DNA of 55,212 nucleotides, taken from positions 1 to 55,212 of the forward strand of contig NZ_CABUHK010000029.1 in NCBI RefSeq assembly GCF_902491285.1, in the 5' to 3' direction. Under the pieces are notes generated by a model. That model was not told the DNA's origin, ran no database searches, and worked only from the letters and a program-made list of their open reading frames with translations. Made by a program: the position numbers and the translations under genes. Below are positions 44,504 to 52,735 of this stretch, one piece after another; the first letter of the stretch is position 1; every line of letters begins with the position of its first letter. Source of the stretch: an uncultured Bacteroides sp. Lineage in GTDB: Bacteria; Bacteroidota; Bacteroidia; Bacteroidales; Bacteroidaceae.

Positions 44504-46747
44504 ATGAAACGAAACTTTTTGTACATAGCTGTCTTTAGCCTGCTTACACTATCGTCGTGCGGAAACCGGCGTACGACAACGGATGACTCCGACCGTATAA
44601 TCGCCCATAAAGTAGATTCTCTCTTGAAAAAGATGACATTGGGGGAGAAGTTGGGACAAATGATAATCTATCCCACCAAAGGCAATATAACAGGGCCTAC
44701 GGGTTCGGTAGACAACATCGAGGAACTGATAAAGGAAGGGAAATGCGGCAATCTGTTCGGTGCACTCACTGCCTCGGAAGCCCACAGGCTGCAAAAGCTG
44801 GCGATGGAAAACACCCGCATGAAGATTCCTTTGTTATTGGGTTGTGATGTCATCCACGGATACAAGACTATCTTCCCCGTCAACCTAGGCATCTCAGCTT
44901 CATGGGACTTGGAAGAGATAGAGCGCTTCGCACGGATATCTGCGGAAGAGGCTTCTTCCGTCGGGCTGCACTGGACGTTCTCTCCGATGTGTGACATCAG
45001 CCGCGACCCACGCTGGGGACGTGTGTCCGAAGGTTCGGGCGAAGACCCTTATCTCGGCGGGCTTATCGCAGCGGCAATGGTACGGGGATATCAGGGGGAG
45101 GATTTGTCAAAAGACAATACCATTCTTTCTTGTGCCAAGCATTTTATCGCTTACGGTGCTGCGCAGGCAGGACGGGATTATCACACGGTGGACATCTCCG
45201 AACGGGAACTGCGGGACACCTATCTCCCACCCTTCAAGGCTGCCATTGATGCCGGAGCCGCCACCGTAATGAGCGCATTCAACGAATATGACGGTGTGCC
45301 CTGCACGGCAAACAGCTTTCTGATGCGTGACCTGTTAAGAAAGGAATTAGGCTTCAAAGGTTTCGTCGTATCGGATTATACGGCTGTAAAAGAGCTGATA
45401 GCACACGGTGTCGCCGATAATGACAAGGAAGCCGCCTGTCTGGGCATGAATGCAGGAGTGAATATGTGTATGGTGGATAATCTCTATCTTTTCCACGGCG
45501 AGAAGCTGGTGAAAGAAGGAGCGGTTAGCGAAGAGACTGTCAACGAGTTATGTGCCGAGATTCTGACAATAAAGTATAAATTGGGATTGTTCGACAATCC
45601 TTATCGTTACGGAAGTGAGGAAAAGGAAAAGAATACGCTGTTCAACGACAGTAACCTGTTCGCAGCCAAAGAACTGGCTAAGAAATCGATGGTATTGTTA
45701 CAGAACAAGGATAACGTACTTCCCGTAAAAGAGGGAAAGAAAATTGCCCTTATCGGCCCCTTTGCCAACCACAAACGAGAAATGCTAGGTTCATGGGTGC
45801 TTGCTCCCGACCCGAAACGTACCGTCACTTTCCAGGAAGGCTTGGAAAGCAGGTACGGACAACAGAATGTCTACTTCGCTCCCGGCTGCCGGATACACGA
45901 AGAGATACCCGACGGTTTCAAGGATGCCATAGCCCAGGCGCAAAAAGCGGATGTGATTTTCTACACGATGGGACTATCCCAAAAGGAAAGCGGCGAAGCG
46001 TCAAGCATGACTTCATTAAAACTGCCGGAAGTGCAGATACAATTGCTTGAAAAGCTGAAAGCGACCGGAAAACCGATTGTTGTCCTGCTTGTGGCAGCCC
46101 GTCCCGTAGAGCTTAAAGAGGTGGCGGACAGGGCCTCCTCTCTCCTGCTCACCTGGAATCCCGGTACGATGGCAGGAACGGCACTAGGAGAAGTCGTGAG
46201 CGGTGATTACAATCCTTCCGGCAAGCTGACGATGACTTTCCCGCTAGTCACAGGTCAAGTCCCCCTCTACTATAACATGAAGAATACGGGTCGCCCGCTA
46301 GGTCTGAAATCCGTATCGAGCGAGAAGTACAAGTCACGCTATATCGACTGCCCGAATGAACCGCTTTACCCCTTCGGATATGGCTTGAGCTATGCCACAT
46401 TCGAGTACTCGGATATTCAACCCTCTTCTGTCATTGCCGAAGAAGGAGACAAACTCCAATTCAGCGTGACCGTCACCAATACGGGCAAGGTAGACGGTGA
46501 AGAGGTGGTCCAGCTTTATGTATGCGATATGAAAGGTAGTGTAACACGCCCGGTAAGGGAGCTCAAAGGCTTTAAGAAGGTTCTAATCAAAGCCGGAGAG
46601 AGCCGGAAAGTCACATTCACCCTGTCGCCCGAAGACCTTTCCTTCACACGCAAGGACATGACTTGGGGACAGGAAAAAGGTGAATACAAACTATGGATAG
46701 GCGGAGACTCCAATGCAAAGCTAAAAGCTTCTTTCACCATTAAATAG
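44504..46747 (+). CDS. Glycoside hydrolase family 3 beta-glycosidase lipoprotein
   Basis: A 747-residue GH3 exo-enzyme that removes terminal beta-linked sugars, most often glucose. Lipobox Cys19 (LTLSSC). The (beta/alpha)8 domain holds the nucleophile Asp291 in GFVVSDYTAVKEL, KHFIAYGAAQAGRDY and SPMCDISRDPRWGR. The second domain has GPFANHKREMLGSW and YFAPGCRIHEEI; the acid/base Glu is probably in the QKESGEASSM segment. A fibronectin-III-like C-terminus (VTNTGKVDGEEVVQLYV) completes the BglX-like form. Last gene of the sulfatase-SusC-SusD-GH3 operon. Membrane anchoring fits a periplasmic or surface end-step enzyme. Confidence 0.94.
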   Translation: MKRNFLYIAVFSLLTLSSCGNRRTTTDDSDRIIAHKVDSLLKKMTLGEKLGQMIIYPTKGNITGPTGSVDNIEELIKEGKCGNLFGALTASEAHRLQKLAMENTRMKIPLLLGCDVIHGYKTIFPVNLGISASWDLEEIERFARISAEEASSVGLHWTFSPMCDISRDPRWGRVSEGSGEDPYLGGLIAAAMVRGYQGEDLSKDNTILSCAKHFIAYGAAQAGRDYHTVDISERELRDTYLPPFKAAIDAGAATVMSAFNEYDGVPCTANSFLMRDLLRKELGFKGFVVSDYTAVKELIAHGVADNDKEAACLGMNAGVNMCMVDNLYLFHGEKLVKEGAVSEETVNELCAEILTIKYKLGLFDNPYRYGSEEKEKNTLFNDSNLFAAKELAKKSMVLLQNKDNVLPVKEGKKIALIGPFANHKREMLGSWVLAPDPKRTVTFQEGLESRYGQQNVYFAPGCRIHEEIPDGFKDAIAQAQKADVIFYTMGLSQKESGEASSMTSLKLPEVQIQLLEKLKATGKPIVVLLVAARPVELKEVADRASSLLLTWNPGTMAGTALGEVVSGDYNPSGKLTMTFPLVTGQVPLYYNMKNTGRPLGLKSVSSEKYKSRYIDCPNEPLYPFGYGLSYATFEYSDIQPSSVIAEEGDKLQFSVTVTNTGKVDGEEVVQLYVCDMKGSVTRPVRELKGFKKVLIKAGESRKVTFTLSPEDLSFTRKDMTWGQEKGEYKLWIGGDSNAKLKASFTIK

Positions 46748-46756
46748 CTCCAGCTA

Positions 46757-46787
46757 TTGACTTTCCCCTTTTTATTTTGTATCTTTG
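46757..46787 (+). promoter_or_regulatory. Promoter for a short transcript after GH3
   Basis: TTGA at 46757-46760, 19 nt, TATCTTTG at 46780-46787. The -7 box is a strong match, the -33 box partial. It lies just beyond the GH3 stop. Confidence 0.55.
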
Positions 46788-46794
46788 AAGAACC

Positions 46795-46920
46795 CAAATA
46801 AGAGAAAAGCAGTATGAGTTATATAAAAATCAAGACATAATAGCACATTATCGAACATATATTTCCATATATGGAAGAACTACAACGGGAGAAAATCAGC
46901 ACTGATTTTCTCCCGTTTTG
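46795..46920 (+). ncRNA. Candidate small RNA or leader-peptide transcript
   Basis: About 125 nt lie between the promoter at 46757-46787 and the terminator at 46886-46919. Inside is one ATG at 46814 with 8 codons (MSYIKIKT) and a small ATATAT hairpin near 46857-46874. It has no other likely coding content. Its transcription is predicted only from the two flanking signals. Confidence 0.45.
46886..46919 (+). terminator. Rho-independent terminator, rightward
   Basis: A perfect 14-bp stem (46886-46899 and 46902-46915) closed by two bases, CGGGAGAAAATCAG and its complement, then TTTTG. It should end both the short transcript and readthrough from the GH3 operon. Confidence 0.85.
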
Positions 46921-46961
46921 TTTATATTATTCCTATAATATCCCGAAATTTCCAAAAAATA

Positions 46962-47041
46962 GTTTTTAATAAACTTGGATACCGTTTATAATAAACCCTC
47001 CAACTATTTATTAAAAACAGTATCCGGGTTTATTATAGAAC
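46962..47041. repeat. Cluster of four near-palindromic AT-rich elements
   Basis: The 13-nt element GTTTnTAATAAAC occurs at 46962-46974 and 46984-46996. Inverted versions follow at 47004-47018 and 47028-47041. Between them lie GGATAC (46977) and its complement GTATCC (47020). The order of complementary blocks is A-B-C-A'-B'-C', which does not form one simple hairpin. Confidence 0.7.
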
Positions 47042-47230
47042 TGTAAAGATATTATTGCTGACTAAACAGAGACTTATTCGCAAAAGAATAAAGCAATCAT
47101 CAAAACAGTTAATATTATATACAAACAGTGCGTAATAGTTTTCTTACAACAGATAAACTATTACTGAAATCAAGATGATAAAGTTGAAATTATGCCGCTT
47201 TACAGGCAGCAATAAAGAATAGGAGAAAAA

Positions 47231-47268
47231 AGAAAAGCCCCGAAAGATTTCTCTTTCGGGGCTTTTCT
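47231..47268 (-). terminator. Terminator after tRNA-Gln
   Basis: A perfect 16-bp stem (47231-47246 with 47253-47268), six-base loop, and a U-rich tail on the minus strand. It begins 5 nt past the tRNA 3' end. Confidence 0.9.
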
Positions 47269-47272
47269 TTAG

Positions 47273-47343
47273 TTGGACTACCAAGATTCGAACTTGGACA
47301 AACAGAACCAAAACCTGTTGTGCTACCATTACACCATAGTCCA
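47273..47343 (-). tRNA. tRNA-Gln (anticodon TTG)
   Basis: 71 nt on the minus strand. Acceptor stem TGGACTA pairs with TAGTCCA, followed by discriminator A. The D arm contains GTGTAATGGTAGCAC, the anticodon stem ACAGG/TCTGT closes a loop TTTTGGT with anticodon TTG, and the T arm CCAAG-TTCGAAT-CTTGG is standard. CCA is not encoded. It follows tyrS on the same strand and has its own promoter. Confidence 0.97.
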
Positions 47344-47373
47344 AACTTATGTGCTTTCTGTTAAAAAGCGGTG

Positions 47374-47405
47374 CAAAGATAGAGGTTTGCAAGCAAACCT
47401 CCAAA
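47374..47405 (-). promoter_or_regulatory. Promoter of tRNA-Gln with palindromic spacer
   Basis: On the minus strand TTTG (47405-47402), a 20-nt spacer, then TATCTTTG (47381-47374). The spacer is a palindrome: GAGGTTTGC, two bases, GCAAACCTC. Confidence 0.8.
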
Positions 47406-47451
47406 TATTTCATTCATTTTTTTACTTTGCTACCCAATAAATCGTGAATTA

Positions 47452-48744
47452 TTACTTCGCAATCAGCAAATAATAGTTCTTTTTACCGCGTTGAACAAGC
47501 AGATATTTCTCATCGAGCAGGTCGGCAGTTGTTATAACCTGGTCAAAAGCAGCCAGCTTCTCTTTATTCAACGAAACGCCACCGCCTTGAACCAACTTAC
47601 GCATTTCACCTTTCGAAGCAAATACAGCCGCATTATCCACGAACAGGTCTACCGCCTTCACTCCTTCTGCCAATGCATCACGGGAAATCTCAAATTGAGG
47701 TACTCCTTCGAATACAGCCAGCAAGGTATCTTCGTCCAATTTACGCAAAGCGTCGGAAGTGGCATTACCAAACAGAATGTTTGATGCATCTACCGCTGCG
47801 TTATAATCTTCTTCCGAATGAACCATCACTGTCACTTCTCTGGCAAGACGTTTCTGAAGGATACGCAAGTGCGGAGCTGCCTGATGTTCGGCAATCAATG
47901 CTTCAATTTCCTCTTTTTCGATAGAAGTGAAAATCTTGATATAACGTTCGGCATCAGAGTCGCTCACGTTCAACCAGAACTGATAGAACTTGTATGGAGA
48001 AGTGTAACGGGGATCCAACCAGATATTTCCGGATTCTGTCTTTCCGAACTTGCCACCGTCAGCCTTTGTTATCAGCGGGCAAGTCAGCGCAAAAACCTCT
48101 CCCCCATTGGTACGGCGAATCAATTCGGCACCGGTAGTGATGTTCCCCCATTGATCAGAACCACCCATCTGCAACTTACAGCCTTTTGTCTCATATAAGT
48201 GAAGAAAATCGTATCCTTGAAGCAACTGATAAGTAAATTCGGTAAATGACAGTCCGTCACGCGCCTCGCCATTCAGACGGCGCTTTACAGAGTCTTTTGC
48301 CATCATATAGTTCACAGTGATGTGCTTACCTACTTCGCGAACAAAATCAAGGAAGCTGAACTCTTTCATCCAGTCGTAGTTGTTCACCAGTTCGGCACGG
48401 TTGGGTACATCCGACTCGAAGTCGAGGAACTTGGCTAGTTGTTTTTTAATACATGCCTGATTGTGACGCAATGTCTCCTCATCCAGCAGGTTGCGTTCTG
48501 CCGACTTACCGGAAGGGTCACCAATCATACCTGTAGCGCCACCGATCAGTGCCAACGGTTTATGACCGCAGCGTTGGAAATGACGAAGGATCATCACTCC
48601 ACAAAGGTGACCAATGTGTAGCGAATCGGCAGTCGGGTCGATACCCAAATAGGCAGTCACCTGCTCTTTGATTAACAACTCTTCCGTTCCCGGCATGATG
48701 TCCTGCAACATGCCACGCCATCTCAATTCTTCTACAAAATTCAT
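47452..48744 (-). CDS. tyrS: Tyrosyl-tRNA synthetase
   Basis: TyrS charges tRNA-Tyr with tyrosine in the cytoplasm. The 430-residue length is standard for the bacterial class I enzyme. Seen: [18 protein letters not shown] with the HIGH motif at residues 43-46, [19 protein letters not shown] for Tyr and tRNA binding, the KFGKTESGN form of the KMSKS loop (about 231-239), and a C-terminal S4 domain ([30 protein letters not shown]). It has a promoter box at 48798-48805. Confidence 0.98.
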   Translation of the reverse strand: MNFVEELRWRGMLQDIMPGTEELLIKEQVTAYLGIDPTADSLHIGHLCGVMILRHFQRCGHKPLALIGGATGMIGDPSGKSAERNLLDEETLRHNQACIKKQLAKFLDFESDVPNRAELVNNYDWMKEFSFLDFVREVGKHITVNYMMAKDSVKRRLNGEARDGLSFTEFTYQLLQGYDFLHLYETKGCKLQMGGSDQWGNITTGAELIRRTNGGEVFALTCPLITKADGGKFGKTESGNIWLDPRYTSPYKFYQFWLNVSDSDAERYIKIFTSIEKEEIEALIAEHQAAPHLRILQKRLAREVTVMVHSEEDYNAAVDASNILFGNATSDALRKLDEDTLLAVFEGVPQFEISRDALAEGVKAVDLFVDNAAVFASKGEMRKLVQGGGVSLNKEKLAAFDQVITTADLLDEKYLLVQRGKKNYYLLIAK

Positions 48745-48797
48745 CGTATTACTCTTTAATTATTAGTTTTTTTATTGTATTTCAATCCTGTATGCGA

Positions 48798-48805
48798 CAA
48801 AAGTA
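48798..48805 (-). promoter_or_regulatory. Promoter -7 box for tyrS
   Basis: TACTTTTG on the minus strand, 53 nt before the tyrS ATG. The tatD stop lies just upstream of it. Confidence 0.55.
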
Positions 48806-48831
48806 CGACTCTTTCTCGGAAGTTACAACTC

Positions 48832-49491
48832 CTACGCCTTAAAAAAGACATTTTGAATATTTCCGCAGACAGTCTCACGCAGCACCTCAGCTTCTACTCC
48901 ACGCACTTCGGCGGCCCGACATAGAATTTCTTCAATATCAAGCGAACTCTCATCCGTCTCCAGGAACAAGCGGTCGTCAGGTATCAGTTTCATCGTTTCA
49001 TCGGGATAATGTTCCCCCAAAGAGAGATAGAACCCTTGTTTCAGCAACTGCGCCGCCTGTTCAGGCTTTCCCCGGAAACCGTGCCATATCCAAGGTTGCT
49101 TGGGTTGAAACTGTTTTTTCGCTGCCAACAGTTGGTCCATCGCTTTTACACAATGGATTATCAACGGCAAACCGTATGTTTCCGACAATTGTATCTGCAT
49201 TACAAATGCCAGTGTCTGAAGCGCCATCGAAGTATCTGTCAATCTATCCAATCCCGCCTCTCCTATGGCTACCACCCGCTTATCGGGTAATCGTTCAATA
49301 AGAAAATCCAATTGTTGGTCGAAATTAGCCACTGTCAGTTTCCAGGGATGGATGCCGACAGAATAATAACAGCCTTCCTGAAAGGACGAACCTTCCGACA
49401 ACCAATAGTTAATGATGGATTTACACTCAGAACCGGCTTCCTGCTTATGGGCATGGATATCCAAAATAGCATTAATCATCTTGCCTTCCAT
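48832..49491 (-). CDS. TatD-family hydrolase
   Basis: A 219-residue metal-dependent hydrolase of the TatD family, DNases of the amidohydrolase superfamily. Metal ligands: the N-terminal DIHAH, VAIGEAGLD (Glu), LIIHCVKAMDQ (His), IWHGFRG (His) and FLETDESSLD (Asp). It is shorter than the usual 260 residues, as often seen in Bacteroides. It probably takes part in DNA repair or quality control; substrate is not proven. It follows yidD by 24 nt. Confidence 0.9.
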   Translation of the reverse strand: MEGKMINAILDIHAHKQEAGSECKSIINYWLSEGSSFQEGCYYSVGIHPWKLTVANFDQQLDFLIERLPDKRVVAIGEAGLDRLTDTSMALQTLAFVMQIQLSETYGLPLIIHCVKAMDQLLAAKKQFQPKQPWIWHGFRGKPEQAAQLLKQGFYLSLGEHYPDETMKLIPDDRLFLETDESSLDIEEILCRAAEVRGVEAEVLRETVCGNIQNVFFKA

Positions 49492-49515
49492 ATCTGATTC
49501 TTTATTTTATTAATT

Positions 49516-49791
49516 TCAAGGTACTGGGTCATAGCCGGATCCTCCCCAGGGATGACATCGCAGGATACGCCGCACGGTCAGATACAGCCCTTTCACAGGG
49601 CCGTGTTTCTTAATCGCTTCGACTGCATAAGCCGAGCAGGTTGGTGTAAACCGACACGAAGGAGGTGTCAGCGGCGAAATACAAATCCGGTAAAAATAGA
49701 TGGGAATAAGTAGCAAGAGCGAAAATATCCATCTAAAAAATCCTTTTACAGATACCCATATAGCGGATATCCCGGAACCACGGGATTTCAT
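49516..49791 (-). CDS. yidD: Membrane protein insertion efficiency factor YidD
   Basis: A 91-residue protein of the YidD family, which supports insertion of inner-membrane proteins. Hallmarks: [23 protein letters not shown] with the Cys pair, and [17 protein letters not shown] at the C-terminus. An amphipathic/hydrophobic N-terminus ([18 protein letters not shown]) anchors it. It overlaps the end of rnpA by four bases (ATGA), the usual rnpA-yidD arrangement. Confidence 0.95.
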   Translation of the reverse strand: MKSRGSGISAIWVSVKGFFRWIFSLLLLIPIYFYRICISPLTPPSCRFTPTCSAYAVEAIKKHGPVKGLYLTVRRILRCHPWGGSGYDPVP

Positions 49792-50177
49792 GAGGACAGT
49801 TTTTCGGAGATGCGCGAAAGCGCTATTTTCATTTTCTCTTCCAATTCGGCAGTAGCAATAAGCTCGTCCGACAGATAGATAAAGGCGATAGCCAGACGCT
49901 TTTCCCGACGCTGCAGCTCACCTATCAGAAGTTCTTTGTTTTTCCGGTAGGCTTCTCGTATCTGACGTTTCACCCGGTTGCGCTTTACCGCCCGCTTAAA
50001 CCGCCGTTTCGACACGCTGATAAGTATGGAAGCCGAAGCCTCGCCTTGTTCGACAGGCATATATACAACACGTATCGGAAAGATGGAAAACGACTTCGAA
50101 ACGCCGCCCTCAAACATCTTTCCGATCTGTATTTTACTATTCAGCCTTTCGGCTTTGCACAAAGTATATATACCCAC
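49788..50177 (-). CDS. rnpA: Ribonuclease P protein component
   Basis: A 129-residue protein that binds RNase P RNA for 5' maturation of tRNAs. Family core: [18 protein letters not shown] and [13 protein letters not shown], the RNR motif; the C-terminal [20 protein letters not shown] completes the fold. It follows hemD by only 5 nt and overlaps yidD. Start at 50177, with [15 protein letters not shown], carries the expected L-x-x-x-x-x-F-x-G N-terminus ([11 protein letters not shown]). Confidence 0.96.
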   Translation of the reverse strand: MGIYTLCKAERLNSKIQIGKMFEGGVSKSFSIFPIRVVYMPVEQGEASASILISVSKRRFKRAVKRNRVKRQIREAYRKNKELLIGELQRREKRLAIAFIYLSDELIATAELEEKMKIALSRISEKLSS

Positions 50178-50182
50178 TCTGC

Positions 50183-50929
50183 TTATTTATTGTTTTCCTT
50201 GATAAACATGTCGAGTGCTGCCGTCATTGACGGAGCCTGCACCGTAGGCGCTTCAAGATCCAGACGAAGTCCGGCATCACGTACAGCCTGCGCGGTAGTA
50301 GAGCCGAAAGTTCCGATTTTAATCTCTTTCTGATTGAAATCTGGGAAGTTCTTCTTCAAAGAAGTCACCCCTGCCGGGCTGAAGAACACCAACATATCAT
50401 AATCAAATTCTTCTTCTGATGTAAAGTCGTTGCTCACTGTGCGGTACATCACAGCTTCCGTATGCTGAATACCGTTCTTGTCGAGCAGGTTTTTCACATC
50501 ATCATTGTGTACGTCCGACATCGGGACGAGGTATTTCTCAGTTTTATGCTTCACGATGGAAGGAATCAGGTCTTCAATCTTTCCAGTAGCCCCAAAGAAG
50601 ATTTTACGCTTGCGGTATTGCACATACTTCTGAATATACAATGCCACTGCTTCCGTCACACAGAAATACTTCATTGTCTCGGGAATCGCAACACGCAGTT
50701 CTGTACACAAACTGAAAAAGTGGTCGATAGCATGACGCGAAGTGAATATAACGGCTGTGTGGTCGAGAATCGAAATTTTCTGTTGCCGAAATTCTTTCGC
50801 CGAAAGACTTTCAACCTTGATAAACGGCCGGAAATCTATTTTTACGCCATACTTCTCTGCAATGTCGTAATAGGGAGATTTCTCTGACGCAGGCTTAGGC
50901 TGCGACACTAGTACTTTTTTAATTTTCAA
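50183..50929 (-). CDS. hemD: Uroporphyrinogen-III synthase
   Basis: A 248-residue HemD-family protein that closes hydroxymethylbilane to uroporphyrinogen III. Two lobes joined by a hinge are visible: KIKKVLVSQPKPASEKSPYYDIAEKYG (lobe one) and KYLVPMSDVHNDDVKNLLDKNGI with the later DMLVFFSPAGVTSLKKNFPDF and KIGTFGSTTAQAVRDAGL (lobe two). Sequence conservation in the family is low, but this matches the Bacteroidetes type. It lies 4 nt after the DUF4271 gene. Confidence 0.9.
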   Translation of the reverse strand: MKIKKVLVSQPKPASEKSPYYDIAEKYGVKIDFRPFIKVESLSAKEFRQQKISILDHTAVIFTSRHAIDHFFSLCTELRVAIPETMKYFCVTEAVALYIQKYVQYRKRKIFFGATGKIEDLIPSIVKHKTEKYLVPMSDVHNDDVKNLLDKNGIQHTEAVMYRTVSNDFTSEEEFDYDMLVFFSPAGVTSLKKNFPDFNQKEIKIGTFGSTTAQAVRDAGLRLDLEAPTVQAPSMTAALDMFIKENNK

Positions 50930-50933
50930 CGTC

Positions 50934-51767
50934 CTAAAATTTTATTAGCAAAATATTGTTCACTTGAATCATACCCTGGTAGAGTAGCAGACAAGGTATG
51001 ATTTCTAGAGCGCAAAAGTACACAATTAAAAGGAAAAGCTCGCTAAACTGATGAAAAAAAAGCTTTATCCACTTATAAAACATCAATATTTTAGCGAAAA
51101 TTAGAATTATAGAACCAATTATAATCAAATTGGTAAGACTTAGGTCGAAATAAACTAGAAAAAGCACGAACGGGAAAAGGGCAAATCCGGCATAATATAT
51201 GAGTGCAGAATAAGATTCCAGCCACATATTTGTCCTATTTTTATCAAAGAATACCCATCCCAAAAACATATAAAGCAACCATTTTAGTAAGAAATAAGCC
51301 AGGCAGAAACCCACATAAATTCCCAGCAGAAGGAGAGGGGATACATGGCTCATCAGGGCAGGAGAGATATCATGAAAATAATTGAAAAATGTGATTCCTG
51401 CCAACACGCAGGTCTGCAATACAAGTACAAGAAGATAACGCATGTCAGCCGCTGTGGAGCTATCAAAGATGCTTGCCCGTTCACGATGCAGCACAAAGTC
51501 TTTTACTTGTTGAGACAGAAATTTCTTTCCACGCGACAACGCGATGGAAGACAGGAAGAAGCAGACCAATAATGTCAACGAAATCGCATCATCCGTACGG
51601 GGAGAGTAGGGGATAGGGATTCCCTCAAAACCTGAACCAACTTCCTGCACGGCATGAGTCGCAGCCAATTGCAGGCTATCACTATCCGCCTTTGCCGAGA
51701 CAAACCGCCCCTGTTTGAAAAGCAACAGAGTATCAGTTCGTTGAACGCCTATTGTACCGCCTATCAT
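50934..51767 (-). CDS. DUF4271 membrane protein
   Basis: A 277-residue membrane protein of DUF4271, present beside hemD and rnpA in many Bacteroides. After an N-terminal soluble part (~60 residues) come about seven helices (AISLTLLVCFFLSSIALS, YLLVLVLQTCVLAGITFF, ALMSHVSPLLLLGIYVGF, LTNLIIIGSIILIFAKIL, FSELFLLIVYFCALEIIP). No function is known. The start overlaps the LOG-family stop by four bases; hemD follows after 4 nt, so the three form a tight operon. Confidence 0.85.
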   Translation of the reverse strand: MIGGTIGVQRTDTLLLFKQGRFVSAKADSDSLQLAATHAVQEVGSGFEGIPIPYSPRTDDAISLTLLVCFFLSSIALSRGKKFLSQQVKDFVLHRERASIFDSSTAADMRYLLVLVLQTCVLAGITFFNYFHDISPALMSHVSPLLLLGIYVGFCLAYFLLKWLLYMFLGWVFFDKNRTNMWLESYSALIYYAGFALFPFVLFLVYFDLSLTNLIIIGSIILIFAKILMFYKWIKLFFHQFSELFLLIVYFCALEIIPCLLLYQGMIQVNNILLIKF

Positions 51768-52369
51768 ATAGCTGCAAATTTACGAATGGAAACATCCCAC
51801 ACCGGAGTCTCATAAAGGAGTTTTACGGCTTCCTCAGGCGTCCGGGCTACTTTCCATATATCTCCGTGCTGCTGGCGCATAAAATTCTCTTCAATAGCCT
51901 TTTCAAGCATCTCCAGCAACGGGTCAAAGAATCCGTTCACATTGATAATAATAATAGGATTGAGGTATAACCCCAATTGTTTCCAGGTAATAATCTCAAG
52001 CAGCTCTTCAAGTGTGCCGCATCCACCCGGCAAAGCAATGATACCATCACTCAGATTTGCCATCTTCTGTTTGCGTTCGTGCATGGATTCTACTTCTATC
52101 AGTTCCGTCAATCCTGTATGATGCCAGTTCTGCTCTACCATAAAATGAGGAATAACACCGGTCACTTCGCCACCATTTTTCAAGACCGCATCTGCTACGG
52201 AACACATCAGGCCAATACTTCCGGCTCCATTTATCAAGCGGATACGATGTTCGGCAAGCAAACGACCGAGTTCTTCGGCTGCTCTAAAGTAGACGGGATC
52301 TATTTTGGTACTGGAGGCACTATATACGCATACGGAATTTATTTGGTTCATCTTCATTACACTATCCAT
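51764..52369 (-). CDS. LOG-family protein (TIGR00730; phosphoribohydrolase-like)
   Basis: A 201-residue Rossmann-fold protein. The LOG motif PGGCGTLEELLEIITWKQLG (Arg/PGGxGT-x-x-E) and the upstream RKQKMANLSDGIIALPGG are clear; a GAGSIGLM nucleotide loop and EVESMHERKQKM are also present. Relatives hydrolyse cytokinin or AMP riboside 5'-phosphates, and bacterial members act as nucleotide monophosphate nucleosidases. First gene of the minus-strand unit with DUF4271 and hemD. ATG 52369 is used; 52357 (MKMNQINSV) is a close alternative. Confidence 0.92.
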   Translation of the reverse strand: MDSVMKMNQINSVCVYSASSTKIDPVYFRAAEELGRLLAEHRIRLINGAGSIGLMCSVADAVLKNGGEVTGVIPHFMVEQNWHHTGLTELIEVESMHERKQKMANLSDGIIALPGGCGTLEELLEIITWKQLGLYLNPIIIINVNGFFDPLLEMLEKAIEENFMRQQHGDIWKVARTPEEAVKLLYETPVWDVSIRKFAAI

Positions 52370-52392
52370 GGAGTTATATTATATCGTAGGCG

Positions 52393-52400
52393 CAAAATTA
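52393..52400 (-). promoter_or_regulatory. Promoter -7 box for the LOG-DUF4271-hemD-rnpA-yidD-tatD unit
   Basis: TAATTTTG on the minus strand, 23 nt before the first ATG. The -33 element is not clear. Confidence 0.55.
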
Positions 52401-52495
52401 CGAAAAAATTCCGTTATTCGTATTTATCTTAATCAGAGATAACAGTTATACCAGCTTTCTCTAATCGTCTATTATACTTACTAGTCTATATACTC

Positions 52496-52533
52496 AAAAA
52501 AAGTCTTGGACTTCTGTTTCGGAAGTCCAAGAC
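52496..52533 (-). terminator. Leftward rho-independent terminator
   Basis: A perfect 12-bp stem (GTCTTGGACTTC at 52503-52514 with 52522-52533), seven-base loop and, on the minus strand, a run of seven U. It lies about 90 nt beyond the coding remnant and 340 nt beyond the DUF3244 stop. Confidence 0.88.
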
Positions 52534-52621
52534 TCTTTCTCACAGTGAATACATCTATTACAGATATCACATCTACAAACAGACGTATCGAATTGTTGCT
52601 AAATGAACTTTATTATTCGAA

Positions 52622-52735
52622 TCACCAGTTCGCTCGAACACCCAACCAGTCTTCAGCAAGCCAATTCATAATAAGTGATTTAAACTTATTTTGTGTAATA
52701 TACCTAATTACCACTAATACTTTTCGTAAGGTATA
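52622..52735 (-). pseudogene. Possible 3' remnant of an unknown gene
   Basis: After an in-frame TAA the minus strand reads YTLRKVLVVIRYITQNKFKS and then LIMNWLAEDWLGVRANW before TGA. It has no good start (an internal ATG would leave 15 codons), and I do not recognise the family. It looks like the tail of a deleted gene; chance is possible for 37 codons. Confidence 0.25.

Larger units (their letters stand above)
46748..47230. other. Gene-free region with a possible small RNA and AT-rich repeats
   Basis: From left: a promoter box (46757-46787), a short stretch with an 8-codon frame, a strong terminator (46886-46919), then four related AT-rich elements (46962-47041) and a perfect 10-bp inverted repeat, GTAATAGTTT/AAACTATTAC (47132-47141 and 47155-47164). 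No conventional gene is visible. Confidence 0.7.

Noticed and set aside
47144..47413. An 89-codon minus-strand open frame across tRNA-Gln
   Set aside because: It overlaps the tRNA, its promoter and its terminator.
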